Shown here one piece after another: positions 52,457-62,790 of a stretch of 64,000 bases of DNA. The stretch lies in assembly GCF_001017435.1 (NCBI RefSeq), contig NZ_CP011371.1:744001-808000 (forward strand). Direction: 5' to 3'. The stretch's first letter is position 1. Each line of letters opens with the position of its first letter. Origin of the DNA: Caldimonas brevitalea. Lineage in GTDB: Bacteria; Pseudomonadota; Gammaproteobacteria; Burkholderiales; Burkholderiaceae_C. The position numbers and the translations under genes were made by a program. A model generated the notes under the pieces. The model was not told the DNA's origin and made no database searches. It saw nothing but the letters and a program-made list of their open reading frames with translations.

Positions 52457-54727
52457 ATGCAGTGCAGAGATCGTCGCGCGCGGCGCCGCGCCAGTTCAGC
52501 GTGGGCGGCCGCTGGCCTCATGCTGTCCACCATCACCACCACTTTCGTCGCGCCGCCCGCGCAGGCACAGGGGCAGCCGGGCGCAGCGGCTCCCCCGGCC
52601 CAACTTGGCAACGTGACGGTGACCGCGGAGCGGCGCACCGAAAACATCCGCGACGTGCCGATCTCGATCACCACCCTCAGCGGCGAGAAGCTCGACGTGC
52701 TCAACGCCGGCGGCGACGACATCCGGTTGATGTCGGGCCGCGTGCCCAGCCTGAACATCGAATCGTCGTTCGGCCGCGCCTTCCCGCGCTTTTATCTGCG
52801 CGGGCTCGGCAACACCGACTTCGACCTCAACGCCTCTCAGCCCGTGTCCCTGGTCTATGACGACGTCGTGCTGGAGAACCCGCTGCTCAAGGGCTTTCCG
52901 CTGTTCGACCTGGAACAGGTGGAGGTGTTGCGCGGGCCGCAGGGCACGCTCTTCGGTCGCAACTCACCGGCCGGCGTGGTGAAGTTCGACTCGGTGCAAC
53001 CCGTGCGGCGGCGCGAGGGCTATCTGAACCTGGGGGTGGGCAGCCATGCGTCACTCAACCTGGAAGGCGCCGTCAACACGCCGCTGGGCGCGGACTGGGC
53101 GGCGCGGGCCTCGCTGCTGGCGCAGCGGCGCAGCGACTGGGTCGACAACACCTACCCGGGGCCGACGGGCGCGCTCGAAGGCTACAACGACCGCGCCGCC
53201 CGCGTGCAGCTGCTCTACCGGCCGCATGCCGACTTCAGTGCACTGTTCAACCTGCATGGGCGCGAGCTCGACGGCACGGCGCGGGTGTTCCGCGCCAACA
53301 TCATCCGGCCGGGCAGCAACGAGCTGGTCGACGGATTCGATGAAGACCAGGTGTCGATCGACGGGCGCAACGAACAGGAGCTGAGCCACCGGGGCGGCAG
53401 CCTGCGGCTGCGCTGGAAGCTTCAGGACCTGACGCTGCATTCCGTCACCGGCTACGAGACCGTGGAGGCGTACAGCCGGGGTGACGTGGACGGCGGCTAC
53501 GGAGCCGTGTTCGCACCGCCTTCGGGGCCCGGTGCGATTCCGTTCCCGGCCGAGTCGGCCGACGGCTTGCCGGACCACAAGCAGATCTCGCAAGAGTTTC
53601 GCCTGCAGTCGAACCACACCGACTCGCCGTTGAACTGGCTGGCCGGGGCGTACTACTTCCACGAAGACATCAGCGTCGACAGCTTCAACTACGACACGCT
53701 TGGCGGCGGGGTTCAGAACGGCTACGCGATACAGCAGCAGAAGAACAGGGCGTGGGCACTGTTCGGCTCGCTGAACTATGCCGCCACCGAGCGCCTCAAG
53801 CTGCGCGGCGGCCTGCGCTACACCGACGACAAGAAAGACTTCCAGGCGCAGCGCCTGGCGTCTCCCATCGGCGCAGGCCCGACCGGCGTGCTGCGCGAGC
53901 GCCCACGTGACCACGACGTGAGCTGGGATCTGAGCGGCACCTACGCCGTGGCACCGGCCACCAACCTGTATGCGCGCCTTGCGCGAGGCTTTCGTGCGCC
54001 CAGCATCCAGGGGCGGCTCTTGTTCGGCGACACGCCGTCGGTGGCGCAATCGGAGCGCGTCTTGTCTTACGAGATGGGCGTGAAGGCCGACCTGTTCGAC
54101 CAGCGGGCCCGCGTCGGTTTCAACGTCTACCAGTACACCGTGCGCGACCAGCAGCTGACGGCGGTGGGCGGCGAGACCAACTTCAACCGCCTCGTCAATG
54201 CCGACAAGATGGTGGGCCGGGGCGCCGAGGTCGATCTGCAGGCGCTGCTGACCGACCGCTTGCAGATGACCTTGGGCGCCAGCTACAACCACACCGAGTT
54301 GCGCGACCCGTCGCTCGCCATTGCAGCCTGCGGAAGCGGCTGCACCGTGACCGATCCGCTGAACGCCGCCGGCCTGGCGCTGATCGACGGCAATCCGTTG
54401 CCACAGGCGCCGCAGTGGATCGCCAACGTCACGCTGCGCTACGGCATCCCGACCGAGGCCGGCGAGTGGTTCGTCTACACCGATTGGGCCTGGCGCAGCA
54501 AGATCAACTTTTTTCTCTATGAGTCGAAGGAGTACACCGGCAAGCCGCTGCTGGTGGGGGGCTTGCGCGCGGGGTACGTGTGGGGCGACGGTCGCTACGA
54601 ACTGGCACTGTTCGGACGCAACATCTTGAACGCCACCCGGGTGGTGGGGGGCATCGACTTCAACAACCTGACCGGGTTCATCAATGAACCGCGCACCTGG
54701 GGGGCGCAACTCAAAGCGGCATTCTGA
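52457..54727 (+). CDS. TonB-dependent outer-membrane receptor
   Basis: 756 aa. Signal peptide (cut after QAQ), a TonB-box-like VTVTAERR near the mature N-terminus, plug domain (DVPISITTLSG, then PRFYLRGLGNTDF, then QVEVLRGPQGTLFGRNSPAG) and a 22-strand-type barrel ending in Phe. It looks most like the broad group of sphingomonad/burkholderial receptors for organic substrates or siderophores (LARGFRAPSIQG, then FGRNILNATR). ATG at 52457 with AGGAA 8 nt upstream. Substrate unknown; no uptake or sigma/anti-sigma genes adjoin it. Confidence 0.92.
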   Translation: MQCRDRRARRRASSAWAAAGLMLSTITTTFVAPPAQAQGQPGAAAPPAQLGNVTVTAERRTENIRDVPISITTLSGEKLDVLNAGGDDIRLMSGRVPSLNIESSFGRAFPRFYLRGLGNTDFDLNASQPVSLVYDDVVLENPLLKGFPLFDLEQVEVLRGPQGTLFGRNSPAGVVKFDSVQPVRRREGYLNLGVGSHASLNLEGAVNTPLGADWAARASLLAQRRSDWVDNTYPGPTGALEGYNDRAARVQLLYRPHADFSALFNLHGRELDGTARVFRANIIRPGSNELVDGFDEDQVSIDGRNEQELSHRGGSLRLRWKLQDLTLHSVTGYETVEAYSRGDVDGGYGAVFAPPSGPGAIPFPAESADGLPDHKQISQEFRLQSNHTDSPLNWLAGAYYFHEDISVDSFNYDTLGGGVQNGYAIQQQKNRAWALFGSLNYAATERLKLRGGLRYTDDKKDFQAQRLASPIGAGPTGVLRERPRDHDVSWDLSGTYAVAPATNLYARLARGFRAPSIQGRLLFGDTPSVAQSERVLSYEMGVKADLFDQRARVGFNVYQYTVRDQQLTAVGGETNFNRLVNADKMVGRGAEVDLQALLTDRLQMTLGASYNHTELRDPSLAIAACGSGCTVTDPLNAAGLALIDGNPLPQAPQWIANVTLRYGIPTEAGEWFVYTDWAWRSKINFFLYESKEYTGKPLLVGGLRAGYVWGDGRYELALFGRNILNATRVVGGIDFNNLTGFINEPRTWGAQLKAAF

Positions 54728-55014
54728 AGCGCGGGCAGGCGGCTGCAGCGGTGCGGCCAGGGGCGCTACGGCCACCCGCGCAGCTCGCTTGTTCCGCAGC
54801 CCTTGGCCCGACGCTGCGCCAGCCGGCGTATGCCTCTGCACCGCCCGGTGCGCCGTGCTCTTTTTTGCGGTGGCCGATCGGCATCCCTGACATGTCGGCG
54901 CACACCGGCGTGCCACACCGCGCTCGAAACCCATGCGCCGCCTCGCCACCGCGAGCCGGCCGGATGGGTACACCCCTTGCTGCTTGGAGAGAATCACCCT
55001 TCCCAAGAAGCCCG

Positions 55015-55416
55015 ATGTCGCCCGCTCACTCCCGTCATGGCCGCGTGCTCGTCGTCGACGACAACCGAGATGCAGCCGATTCGCTGGCCATGGTCCTGCA
55101 GGTGCTCGGCTATGAGACCGGCATTGCCTACGACGGCGCGCAGGCACTCGAGGTGGCGCGGCGCTTTCTGCCGGAGGTGGTGGTACTCGACATCAACATG
55201 CCAGTGATGGACGGCTACCAGGTTGCGCGTGTGCTGCGCCAGTCGAGCGCCGAACCCCGCACTGTGTTGGTCGCACTCACCGCCCGTACCACGCCGGAAG
55301 ACGAGTGCGCGGCGCGGGACGCCGGCTTCGACATCCATCTCGCGAAGCCCGCCGGCCCCGAGCAGGTCGACCGGGTGTTGGCGCAGGCGCTCGAGGAGGC
55401 GCGCCAGCAAGCTTGA
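55015..55416 (+). CDS. Single-domain response regulator
   Basis: 133 aa. CheY-type receiver: Asp 15-Asp 16, phospho-acceptor Asp 59 in VVVLDINMPVMDGYQ, then VALTARTTPED and HLAKPAGPEQVD. No output domain. ATG at 55015. It is not near a kinase gene in this window, so its partner is elsewhere; receivers of this form commonly relay signals from hybrid kinases. No link to the following phosphorylase is evident, although they share the strand (163 nt gap). Confidence 0.9.
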   Translation: MSPAHSRHGRVLVVDDNRDAADSLAMVLQVLGYETGIAYDGAQALEVARRFLPEVVVLDINMPVMDGYQVARVLRQSSAEPRTVLVALTARTTPEDECAARDAGFDIHLAKPAGPEQVDRVLAQALEEARQQA

Positions 55417-55579
55417 GAGGCGCGGGCGTCGTCCGTTCCGGTGGAGCCGCCGGATCGGACGCGCAAGGGATGGGCGAGGGTCGAGGCACCGCCGCGGTGG
55501 AGGGTCCACCCGCCGCGTCGGGCACGGTCGCTGCCGGAAAGTTGGGCCGCCCGCACCCCAACTTCCGACGGAGACTCCC

Positions 55580-57295
55580 ATGACCACCGCCACCCCCGCC
55601 CCCACCAGCGCCTTCCCCGACCTGACCGGCGAACCGCGCATCGCGTACTTCTCGATGGAGATTGCGCTGCGCAGCGAGATCCCGACCTACAGCGGCGGCC
55701 TCGGCGTGCTGGCCGGCGACACGATGCGCAGCAGCGCCGACCTGGGCTTGCCGCTGATCGGCGTCACGCTGGTCAGCCGTGCCGGCTATTTCCGCCAGCA
55801 GATCGTCGACGGCCGCCAGGTCGAGCAGCCGCAGTGGTGGGAGCCGTTGCAGTGGGCGCAGCAGATGCCCGCCAAGGTGGCCGTGCAGATCGGCGAGCGT
55901 CCGGTCTGGGTCGCCGCCTGGCTCTACACGGTCGAGAGCGGCTTCGGCCCGTGCGGACGGCCGGTGCCGGTGCTGTTGCTCGACACCGATGTGCCCGAGA
56001 ACCACCCCGACGACCGCACCATCACACACCAGCTGTACGGCGGCGACCAGGCTTACCGCCTGAAGCAGGAAATGGTGCTGGGCATCGGTGGCGTGCGCAT
56101 GCTGCGGGCGCTCGGCGTCACGGTGCGCAAATTCCACCTGAACGAAGGCCACGCGGCGCTGCTGACGCTGGAGCTGCTGGCCACCCAGGGACGGCGCGGC
56201 GGCCCGCAGGTGGACACCGCCGCGGTGCGACGGCGCTGCGTGTTCACCACGCACACGCCGGTGGAGGCCGGCCATGACCGCTTCTCGCACGAGCTGGCGG
56301 GGCCGATGCTCGGCGGGCTGTTCGCGTCGCCGGCGGTGCGGCAGCTCGGCGGCGAGGGTGAACTCAACATGACGCTGCTGGCGCTGAATTTGAGCGAATG
56401 GGTCAACGGTGTGGCGCGGCGACATGCCGAGGTGTCGCGCCGGATGTTCCCCGGGTATGACGTACAAGCCATCACCAACGGCGTGCACGCCCGCACCTGG
56501 ACGGCCGAGAGCTTCGCGCGCTTGTTCGACACGCACGTGCCGGGGTGGGGCCATGAACCCGAGACGCTGGTCCAGGTCGCCGACCGCCTCAGCGACGCTG
56601 AAGTCACGGCGGCGCACCGCGAGGCCAAGGCCGCGCTGCTCGAACATCTGCGCGGACTCCCCGGCGGCGCTGCCTTCGACCCGGCCTGGCCCATCCTCGG
56701 CTACGCGCGCCGCATGACGCCCTACAAGCGGCCCGAGCTGCTGTTCACCGATCTGCAGCGCCTGAAGGACATCGCCACGCGCCTGCCGTTCCAGATCGTC
56801 GTCGCGGGCAAGGCGCATCCGCGCGACGACGGCGGGCGGCGTGCGATCGAGATGCTGCATGGTTGGGCGAGCGAGTTGCAAGGCGCCGTGCCGCTGGTGT
56901 TCGTGCCCGACTACAACATGGACGTGGCGCGGCGGCTGGTGTCGGGTGCCGATGTCTGGCTCAACACGCCGCGCCGGCCGCTGGAGGCCTCGGGCACCAG
57001 CGGCATGAAAGCCGCGCTCAACGGCGTGCCCAACCTCAGCGTGCCCGACGGCTGGTGGCTGGAGGGCTGCATCGAAGGGGTCACGGGGTGGTCGATCGGT
57101 GGCGACACCGACGCCGACAACGACGGCGACGCGCGTGCCCTCTACGACAAGCTGGAGCAGCAGGTGCTGCCGCTGTTCCATCGCGACCCGGCCGGCTGGT
57201 GCGCCGTGATGAAGGGCGCCATCAGTCGCAACGGCTACCACTTCAACAGCCACCGCATGATGCGTCGCTACGCCGTCGAGGCGTATCTGCGCTGA
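55580..57295 (+). CDS. glgP: Alpha-glucan (glycogen) phosphorylase
   Basis: 571 aa, the short bacterial form of glycogen/maltodextrin phosphorylase. N-terminal [20 protein letters not shown]; substrate-site blocks [10 protein letters not shown] and [33 protein letters not shown]-terminal [15 protein letters not shown] contains the conserved Lys region of the active site/cofactor pocket. It degrades alpha-1,4-glucan with phosphate to glucose 1-phosphate. ATG at 55580 after GGAGA. No other glg genes are adjacent. This short type is annotated as alpha-glucan family phosphorylase. Confidence 0.92.
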   Translation: MTTATPAPTSAFPDLTGEPRIAYFSMEIALRSEIPTYSGGLGVLAGDTMRSSADLGLPLIGVTLVSRAGYFRQQIVDGRQVEQPQWWEPLQWAQQMPAKVAVQIGERPVWVAAWLYTVESGFGPCGRPVPVLLLDTDVPENHPDDRTITHQLYGGDQAYRLKQEMVLGIGGVRMLRALGVTVRKFHLNEGHAALLTLELLATQGRRGGPQVDTAAVRRRCVFTTHTPVEAGHDRFSHELAGPMLGGLFASPAVRQLGGEGELNMTLLALNLSEWVNGVARRHAEVSRRMFPGYDVQAITNGVHARTWTAESFARLFDTHVPGWGHEPETLVQVADRLSDAEVTAAHREAKAALLEHLRGLPGGAAFDPAWPILGYARRMTPYKRPELLFTDLQRLKDIATRLPFQIVVAGKAHPRDDGGRRAIEMLHGWASELQGAVPLVFVPDYNMDVARRLVSGADVWLNTPRRPLEASGTSGMKAALNGVPNLSVPDGWWLEGCIEGVTGWSIGGDTDADNDGDARALYDKLEQQVLPLFHRDPAGWCAVMKGAISRNGYHFNSHRMMRRYAVEAYLR

Positions 57296-57315
57296 GGCAA
57301 AACCGGGGACCTCGG

Positions 57316-58611
57316 TCAGCGCCGCAGGCTGCGCGGCAGCGAGATGCGCACGAACTCGGTGTTGTCCGCCGCCGCCTCGCGTCCGCCGCCGTACGGGAAG
57401 TTGTTGTCGTTCACGACCAGCAGCGTGTGGTCGTTCAGCACCAGCACGTCCTCGATCGTCACGTAAGGCATGGTGTAGACGCGCCGACCGTCGCGGTCCA
57501 GGTCATCGGGGTCGGGCACGTTCATCAGGTCGACCAGCTCGGTCTTGCGGACCACACCGCCGTGCGGCACGCCGGCCAGGTCGACCAGGTAGAGCTTCTT
57601 GAACGGCGGCGTGGGCGTGGTGGCGGTGCCGTTGTTGCGCTCGATGACGATAAAACGGGTGTCGTCGATCGCGGTCATGTCGCCGATGGCGACGCCGGCC
57701 GCGTCGAGGGGATAGTGGTAGACGGTGCCGGTATAGGCCTCGCTCGACAGATCGAATTCGCTGATGCGCAGCGTCGACGCCGGGTCACCGGCCACGCTCT
57801 TCTCGAGCAAGGTGTAGAGCCGGGTGCCGCTCGCATTGATCGCCAGGCCCTCGAAGCCGCCGGAGGCGCCGATGTTGGCCGTGGCGTTGCCCTGCACGAC
57901 CTCGGCGTGTTCAGGTGCGCGCACGCCGGGCAGTGGGATCGCCGGGCGCAGCACCTTGCCCTGCGCGTCGGTCTTCACCAGGTAGGGGCCGAACTCATCG
58001 CCGAACCAGTAGTGGCCGTGGCGGTCGCGGCGTACCGATTCGACGTCCAGGTCGGCGCCGGTCAGCAGCCGGTCGCGGCGGATCTGCGGGTCGACCGGGG
58101 GCCGGGCGGAGTCGTTGTAGTAGTGCGCGTGATCCGCCTGGATGGGCAGCCCGAGCTGATGATCGGCGTCGTTGAGCGTGATGCGGGTGCTGGCATCGAA
58201 GCGCCAGGTCGGGCGGCCCGAGTGCCAGGTGGCGGGCATCACGCGGCCGCTGCCGCCGCGGCGGCTGCGAAAGTCCACCTTCACCGTGTACAGGCGCAGC
58301 AGTGCGTCGGCCGAGTTGGCCTTGCCACCGAAGCCGTTGTCGGTCAGGAACCGGAAGGTGTTGTGGCCTGGGCCGCGCAGCACACCCGAGAAGCCCTGGA
58401 CCGGCTGCCGGTGCAGGTAGGGCGGGATGTGCGTGCCGTAGGTGTTGGGGGTGGCGAATTGCCCCGACGTCGGGCCGTCGGCAAAGGTGGCGGCCGGCAT
58501 GCCGGCCCAGCCGGTCAACAGCGGTTGCGCGGGGTGCGCCGCGAGGCCGGCTTGCGCACAGAGCAGCGTGACGACGGCGGCGAGCGGACGCAGCAGCGAG
58601 TAAGGGTGCAC
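57316..58611 (-). CDS. Phytase-like esterase, secreted
   Basis: 431 aa. Signal peptide (cut after AGLAA), then a beta-propeller-type domain of the 'esterase-like activity of phytase' family: [20 protein letters not shown], then [18 protein letters not shown], then [16 protein letters not shown], and [21 protein letters not shown]. Proteins of this family are predicted periplasmic phosphoesterases or esterases; activity is rarely tested. Convergent with the phosphorylase gene, 20 nt apart. Confidence 0.85.
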   Translation of the reverse strand: MHPYSLLRPLAAVVTLLCAQAGLAAHPAQPLLTGWAGMPAATFADGPTSGQFATPNTYGTHIPPYLHRQPVQGFSGVLRGPGHNTFRFLTDNGFGGKANSADALLRLYTVKVDFRSRRGGSGRVMPATWHSGRPTWRFDASTRITLNDADHQLGLPIQADHAHYYNDSARPPVDPQIRRDRLLTGADLDVESVRRDRHGHYWFGDEFGPYLVKTDAQGKVLRPAIPLPGVRAPEHAEVVQGNATANIGASGGFEGLAINASGTRLYTLLEKSVAGDPASTLRISEFDLSSEAYTGTVYHYPLDAAGVAIGDMTAIDDTRFIVIERNNGTATTPTPPFKKLYLVDLAGVPHGGVVRKTELVDLMNVPDPDDLDRDGRRVYTMPYVTIEDVLVLNDHTLLVVNDNNFPYGGGREAAADNTEFVRISLPRSLRR

Positions 58612-58738
58612 GGGAGACGCTCCGGAGGAAAGATGCAGATGTGCATGTAGCGCTTGAAGCGCGGACCTGGCACATTCTCCGGAGCGGGGATGTCAGTGCT
58701 GTGAAGGGCGCCCGAGGGCAGGGCGCCTTCGGGTCCCC

Positions 58739-59452
58739 TCAAGCGGCTGGCGGGCGGGCGGGAATGCGCAGGCCTCGCTCGACGGCGGGGCGCTTCAGGA
58801 ACGCCTGCAGCACGCGGGTGACCTCCGGGAAGTCGGCCATGCCGACCAGCTCACCCGCGCCATAGAAGCCGACCAGGTTGTTGACCCACGGGAAGGTGGC
58901 GATGTCGGCGATCGTGTAGTCGTCGCCCATGATCCAGGCGCGGCCGGCCAGTCGCCGGTCGAGCACGCCGAGCAAACGCTTCGACTCCGCCACATAGCGG
59001 TCGCGCGGACGTTTGTCTTCGTAGTCCTTGCCGGCGAACTTGTGGAAGAAGCCGAGCTGCCCGAACATCGGGCCGATGCCGCCCATCTGGAACATCACCC
59101 ACTGCAGCGTTTCGTAGCGCGCCGCCGGAGACTTCGGCATCAACTGGCCGGTCTTGTCCGCGAGGTAGACGAGGATGGCGCCGGACTCGAACAGGGGCAG
59201 CGGCCGACCTTCGGGGCCGGCAGGGTCGAGGATGGCGGGGATCTTGTTGTTCGGGTTGAGCGACAGGAACTCGGGCGACATCTGGTCGTTCGTCTCGAAG
59301 CTCACCAGATGGGGCTCGTAGGGCAGGCCCGTTTCCTCCAGCATGATCGACACCTTGACGCCGTTGGGCGTGGGCAGCGAGTACAGCTGCAGGCGCTCGG
59401 GGTGCCGGGCGGGCCATTTGCGGGTGATGTCGAATCGGGAAAGATCGGTCAT
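58739..59452 (-). CDS. YfcG/YghU-like (Nu-class) glutathione transferase
   Basis: 237 aa. Thioredoxin-like N-domain with LYSLPTPNGVKVSIMLEE and the hallmark SLNPNNKIPAILDP; FESGAILVYLADKTGQL; helical C-domain with MGGIGPMFGQ and YTIADIATFPWVN. Similar to E. coli YfcG, a disulphide-bond oxidoreductase using glutathione. ATG at 59452 begins MTDLSRFDITRKW. An imperfect hairpin at about 58704-58730 follows its stop and may terminate transcription. Confidence 0.9.
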   Translation of the reverse strand: MTDLSRFDITRKWPARHPERLQLYSLPTPNGVKVSIMLEETGLPYEPHLVSFETNDQMSPEFLSLNPNNKIPAILDPAGPEGRPLPLFESGAILVYLADKTGQLMPKSPAARYETLQWVMFQMGGIGPMFGQLGFFHKFAGKDYEDKRPRDRYVAESKRLLGVLDRRLAGRAWIMGDDYTIADIATFPWVNNLVGFYGAGELVGMADFPEVTRVLQAFLKRPAVERGLRIPARPPAA

Positions 59453-59668
59453 GGTGGTGGTGCCGTGCGTTGTGGCCGATGGGTGAGGATCGGGATTGTG
59501 GTGTGCGGCGCCGGAGGGCGGCGCACGGTGCACGGCGTGGCCTTGCGCTGCGTGTGGCGATCGACGCGCGAGCGGAAACGCCGCTCGTGGTGCGACCCCA
59601 CCGTGGTGGGGCGGGCGGTGGCTCAGGCGGCGCCCAAAGGCGCCGCCTGCACGGCCGGCCTTGACGAC

Positions 59669-60031
59669 TTACAGATCGACCAGGCTTTTGAAGCCGCCCC
59701 AGAACATGCGCATGCCGTCGAAGGGCATGCTCTTCGGGTCCATCATGTCCTTCAGGCGGGGGTCGGCCATGACTTTCTCGTTGACGCTGTCGCGGTGCTC
59801 GCGCGAGTCATAGACGATCCAGGCGAACACGACCGTCTCGCCTTCCTTGAGTTGCACGCTTTGCGGAAACGACGTGACCTCTCCCGGCTTGACGTCGTCG
59901 GCGACACATTCCACATACTGTCGCGCGCCGTGTTCGATCCAGACCTTGCCGGCGCGCTCGGCCATGTTGCGATAGGCATCGAGGTTGGCGGTGGGCACCG
60001 GCACGACAAATCCGTCCACGTATTGAGGCAT
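59669..60031 (-). CDS. DUF1428-family protein (YbaA-like)
   Basis: 120 aa. MPQYVDGFVVPVPTANLDAY, then ADPRLKDMMDPKSMPFDGMR match the DUF1428 family of small cytoplasmic proteins, ferredoxin-like dimers of unknown function. Complete and normal length. Start just after AGGAGATC. Confidence 0.9.
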   Translation of the reverse strand: MPQYVDGFVVPVPTANLDAYRNMAERAGKVWIEHGARQYVECVADDVKPGEVTSFPQSVQLKEGETVVFAWIVYDSREHRDSVNEKVMADPRLKDMMDPKSMPFDGMRMFWGGFKSLVDL

Positions 60032-60352
60032 GGAGATCTCCTAGCGAGGGGTTGAACAGGTGGTGCGCCACACACAGCACGCATCGCCGGCCATTGTGCA
60101 CAGCATCCACATTGGGATGCAAGTCTGCATCGTCGCGAGGGGTTCCGTCTCGGTCGCTGGCGGCGCGGCAGCACCTGAGCTAGCGGAGATCGATCGGGTC
60201 CAGCCGGACGGCAGGGCCGGCGAGTACGAACACGCAATGGGCAGACCGCGCCGTTGCGAGGCCGGCGTTCGGGCCCTGGCGGCCCGGCCGGCATCGTGCG
60301 CCCAGCCCGGGCGCCGGCGGCACGTGCAGCAGTGCCGCCGTCGTGTGGCCGC
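60032..60352. other. 321-bp intergenic region, nothing recognised
   Basis: Between the DUF1428 gene and the small unknown protein gene, both on the minus strand. Contains the DUF1428 promoter presumably, but no clear boxes. No gene or repeat seen. Confidence 0.4.
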
Positions 60353-60694
60353 TCAAGCGCCGCGGGTCAGGTCGGGGAGACCGGGTGTGGTCGGGTTGGG
60401 CCCACGCTGCGACGACGACGAAAACAGGTCGTCGCTCGCGGTCTTGTCGGCCAGCGGCGAGCCGGCGCCCAACGGAGAGCCGGTGAGGTTCTCCTCATGC
60501 AGCCGCTCTGCGGTGTTGGGCGAGTCCGCGCCCAGCCCCTGCATGGCCTGGGCGTTGCCCAGGGCGCGCTGCGACGCGTCCAGCTGGTCGACGTCGGCAC
60601 CGCCCATCAGCATCTGGGCGCGGCGCTTCTTCATGTAGTAGCTGGCAGCCACGCCGGTGACGGCCAGCGCGAGGGTCAAGGTCTTCAGCGTCAT
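60353..60694 (-). CDS. Small membrane-anchored protein, unknown function
   Basis: 113 aa. One hydrophobic helix at residues 2-18 (TLKTLTLALAVTGVAASYY) followed by KKRRAQM, then a polar Asp/Ser/Pro-rich region. Reads as an inner-membrane anchor with a disordered cytoplasmic tail. No family recognised. ATG at 60694 follows AGGAG, supporting translation. Confidence 0.68.
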   Translation of the reverse strand: MTLKTLTLALAVTGVAASYYMKKRRAQMLMGGADVDQLDASQRALGNAQAMQGLGADSPNTAERLHEENLTGSPLGAGSPLADKTASDDLFSSSSQRGPNPTTPGLPDLTRGA

Positions 60695-60934
60695 CACAAC
60701 TCCTGTCGGTATCGATGGGTGAGGGGGCGTGCAGCAGCAGGCACAAGAAGGGTGCGAAGCGCGGATGCCGGCGTGCCGGCCCGCTCGCAGCCATTTGCAC
60801 TTTGCTGCTGCCGTTGTCACCTCTCAGCAAGCGGCAGACCCGTCGGGCGGCGGGCATCCTGCATGCTTGTGCTGTTGCGAGACGCCGGCCTTGCACGCCG
60901 GAGCCCGATTCCCGTTTCACAAGGAGAACTGTCC

Positions 60935-61330
60935 ATGGCTCTGCCACACGCCCAACCGCTCGACATCATCAGCGTGCGCCCGCTGGGTGACGACCTGCGC
61001 AAGGCGGTGAGCACCAGCCTGCTGAAGACCGAGCGTCTGCAACTGCTGCACCTGGTGCTGCCGGCGCACCAGGACCAGCCCGAGCACCATGTGGACGACG
61101 AATGCACCATCCATTGCCTGGAAGGCGACGTCGAAGTGGTCACGCCCGGGGGTACCCGGCGGCTGGGGCAAGGTGAGCTGGTCGTGCTGCCGTCCCGACA
61201 ACGCCATTCGCTGCGTGCCCGCGCCGACTCGGCCGTGCTCGTGACGCTGCTGCTGGAAGATGGCGACGCCGCCCGGGGCGGTGGCAGCGGGGCGCGCACG
61301 CTGCAGGGCGGGGCGCCAGGGCGCAGCTGA
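60935..61330 (+). CDS. Cupin-domain protein
   Basis: 131 aa. A single cupin beta-barrel: EHHVDDECTIHCLEGDVEVV gives a motif-1-like block (His, acidic residue, Gly) and VLPSRQRHSLRARADSAVLV gives motif 2 (His). The metal ligands are partly present, so binding of a metal is possible but unproven. ATG at 60935 after AAGGAG. Convergent with dbpA and ending in its terminator hairpin. Confidence 0.85.
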   Translation: MALPHAQPLDIISVRPLGDDLRKAVSTSLLKTERLQLLHLVLPAHQDQPEHHVDDECTIHCLEGDVEVVTPGGTRRLGQGELVVLPSRQRHSLRARADSAVLVTLLLEDGDAARGGGSGARTLQGGAPGRS

Positions 61331-61335
61331 GCAGC

Positions 61336-61356
61336 GCGGCGCCTCAGAGGCGCCGC
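61336..61356. terminator. Hairpin overlapping the dbpA stop codon
   Basis: GCGGCGCCTC (61336-61345) and its exact complement (61347-61356) form a 10-bp palindrome with a one-base centre, effectively an 8-9-bp stem. It lies 6 nt after the cupin stop and spans the dbpA stop codon (61344-61346), so it probably serves both convergent genes. Confidence 0.6.
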
Positions 61357-62738
61357 ACCTTGACCGACTTGCCTTTCACTTTGCCGGCGTTGAGCCGCTG
61401 CACCGCCTCCTTGGCGATGCCTCGCTCCACCGCGACATAGGTCGAGTACTCGTTGACGTTGATCTTGCCGATCTGGCCGGCGTCGAAGCCCATGTCCTTG
61501 GTCAGCGCCCCCAGCACGTCGCCGGGCCGGATCTTCTCCTTGCGGCCGCCCATGATCTGCAGCGTCACCATCGGGGGGCGCAGCGGGGGCGCATCGTCGG
61601 GCGCGGTCAACTCGCTCAAGGGGTGCCAGTCGCTCGGCCGGCCCTGCATCTCGTCGATGCGGCCCACGCGTCCCATCTCGTCGAGGCTGGCGAGGCTGAA
61701 GGCCCAGCCCTCCTCGTCGGCACGGCCGGTGCGGCCGACGCGGTGCACATGCACCTCCGGGTCGGGGCTGATGTCGACGTTGATGACCGCTTCGAGCTGG
61801 GCGATGTCGAGGCCGCGGGCGGCCACGTCGGTGGCCACCAGCACGCTGCAACTGCGGTTGGCGAACTGCACCAGCACCTGGTCGCGCTCGCGTTGTTCGA
61901 GGTCGCCGTGCAGTTCGAGCGCCTCGATGCCCTGGGCGCTCAGCACCGCCACCAGGTCGCGGCACTGCTGCTTGGTGTTGCAGAAGGCCAGCGTGCTCTG
62001 GGGCCGGTAATGGTTGAGCAGCAGGCCGACCGCGTGCAGTCGCTGGCTGTCGGTCACCTCGTAGAAGCGCTGGCGGATCTTGGTGGCGGCATGCCGCTCG
62101 GTCAGCTTCACCTCCTGCGGGTCGCGCAGGTAGCGGCCGGCCAGCTTCGACACGCCCTCGGGGTAGGTGGCCGAGAACAGCAGCGTCTGGCGTTGTCGCG
62201 GGCAGTGCTGGATCACTTGTGCAATGTCGTCGGCAAAGCCCATGTCCAGCATGCGATCGGCTTCGTCGAGCACCAGGGTGTTGAGGGCGCCGAGCGCCAG
62301 TGTTTCGCGGCCCAGGTGGTCGAGGATGCGCCCGGGCGTGCCCACCACGACGTGGGCGCCATGGGCGAGGCTGGCGATCTGCGGGCGCATCGTGGCGCCG
62401 CCGCACAGCGTCAGGGTCTTGATGTTGTCCTCGGCGCGGGCCAGGCGGCGGATCTCCTGTGTCACCTGGTCGGCCAGCTCGCGCGTGGGGCACAGCACCA
62501 CGGCCTGCACCTCGAAGCGCCGCGGGTCGAGCCGGGCCAGCAGCGGCAAGGCAAAGGCCAGTGTCTTGCCGCTGCCGGTCTTGGCCTGCGCGATCAGGTC
62601 ACGCCCGGCCAGCGCCAGCGGCAGGCAGGCGGCCTGGATGGGGGTCATGCGGTCATAGCCCAGCCGCTGCAGGTTGTCGAGCACGGCGGGCGCGAGGGGC
62701 AGCTCGCTGAAAGCGAGGCCGGAGGTGGTATCGGTCAT
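61344..62738 (-). CDS. dbpA: ATP-dependent RNA helicase DbpA
   Basis: 464 aa. DEAD-box motifs in order: Q motif region RMTPIQA, AKTGSGKT, PTRELA, TPGRI, DEAD, SAT, then domain 2 with HRVGRTGR. The C-terminal 75 residues (IMGGRKEKIRPGDVLGALTK to VKVRRL) are the DbpA RNA-binding domain that recognises 23S rRNA hairpin 92. It acts in assembly of the large ribosomal subunit. ATG at 62738 gives the standard N-terminus (MTDTTSGLAFSELPL); longer in-frame sequence upstream is Arg-rich and not coding-like. Confidence 0.95.
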   Translation of the reverse strand: MTDTTSGLAFSELPLAPAVLDNLQRLGYDRMTPIQAACLPLALAGRDLIAQAKTGSGKTLAFALPLLARLDPRRFEVQAVVLCPTRELADQVTQEIRRLARAEDNIKTLTLCGGATMRPQIASLAHGAHVVVGTPGRILDHLGRETLALGALNTLVLDEADRMLDMGFADDIAQVIQHCPRQRQTLLFSATYPEGVSKLAGRYLRDPQEVKLTERHAATKIRQRFYEVTDSQRLHAVGLLLNHYRPQSTLAFCNTKQQCRDLVAVLSAQGIEALELHGDLEQRERDQVLVQFANRSCSVLVATDVAARGLDIAQLEAVINVDISPDPEVHVHRVGRTGRADEEGWAFSLASLDEMGRVGRIDEMQGRPSDWHPLSELTAPDDAPPLRPPMVTLQIMGGRKEKIRPGDVLGALTKDMGFDAGQIGKINVNEYSTYVAVERGIAKEAVQRLNAGKVKGKSVKVRRL

Positions 62739-62790
62739 GCCGGATTGTCGCGGATCGCCGGCGGGCGAGCGCGCCGGTGGCCGCGGCGAG

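Noticed and set aside
57296..57315. Terminator between the convergent phosphorylase and phytase-like genes
   Set aside because: The 20-nt gap holds no inverted repeat long enough to call.
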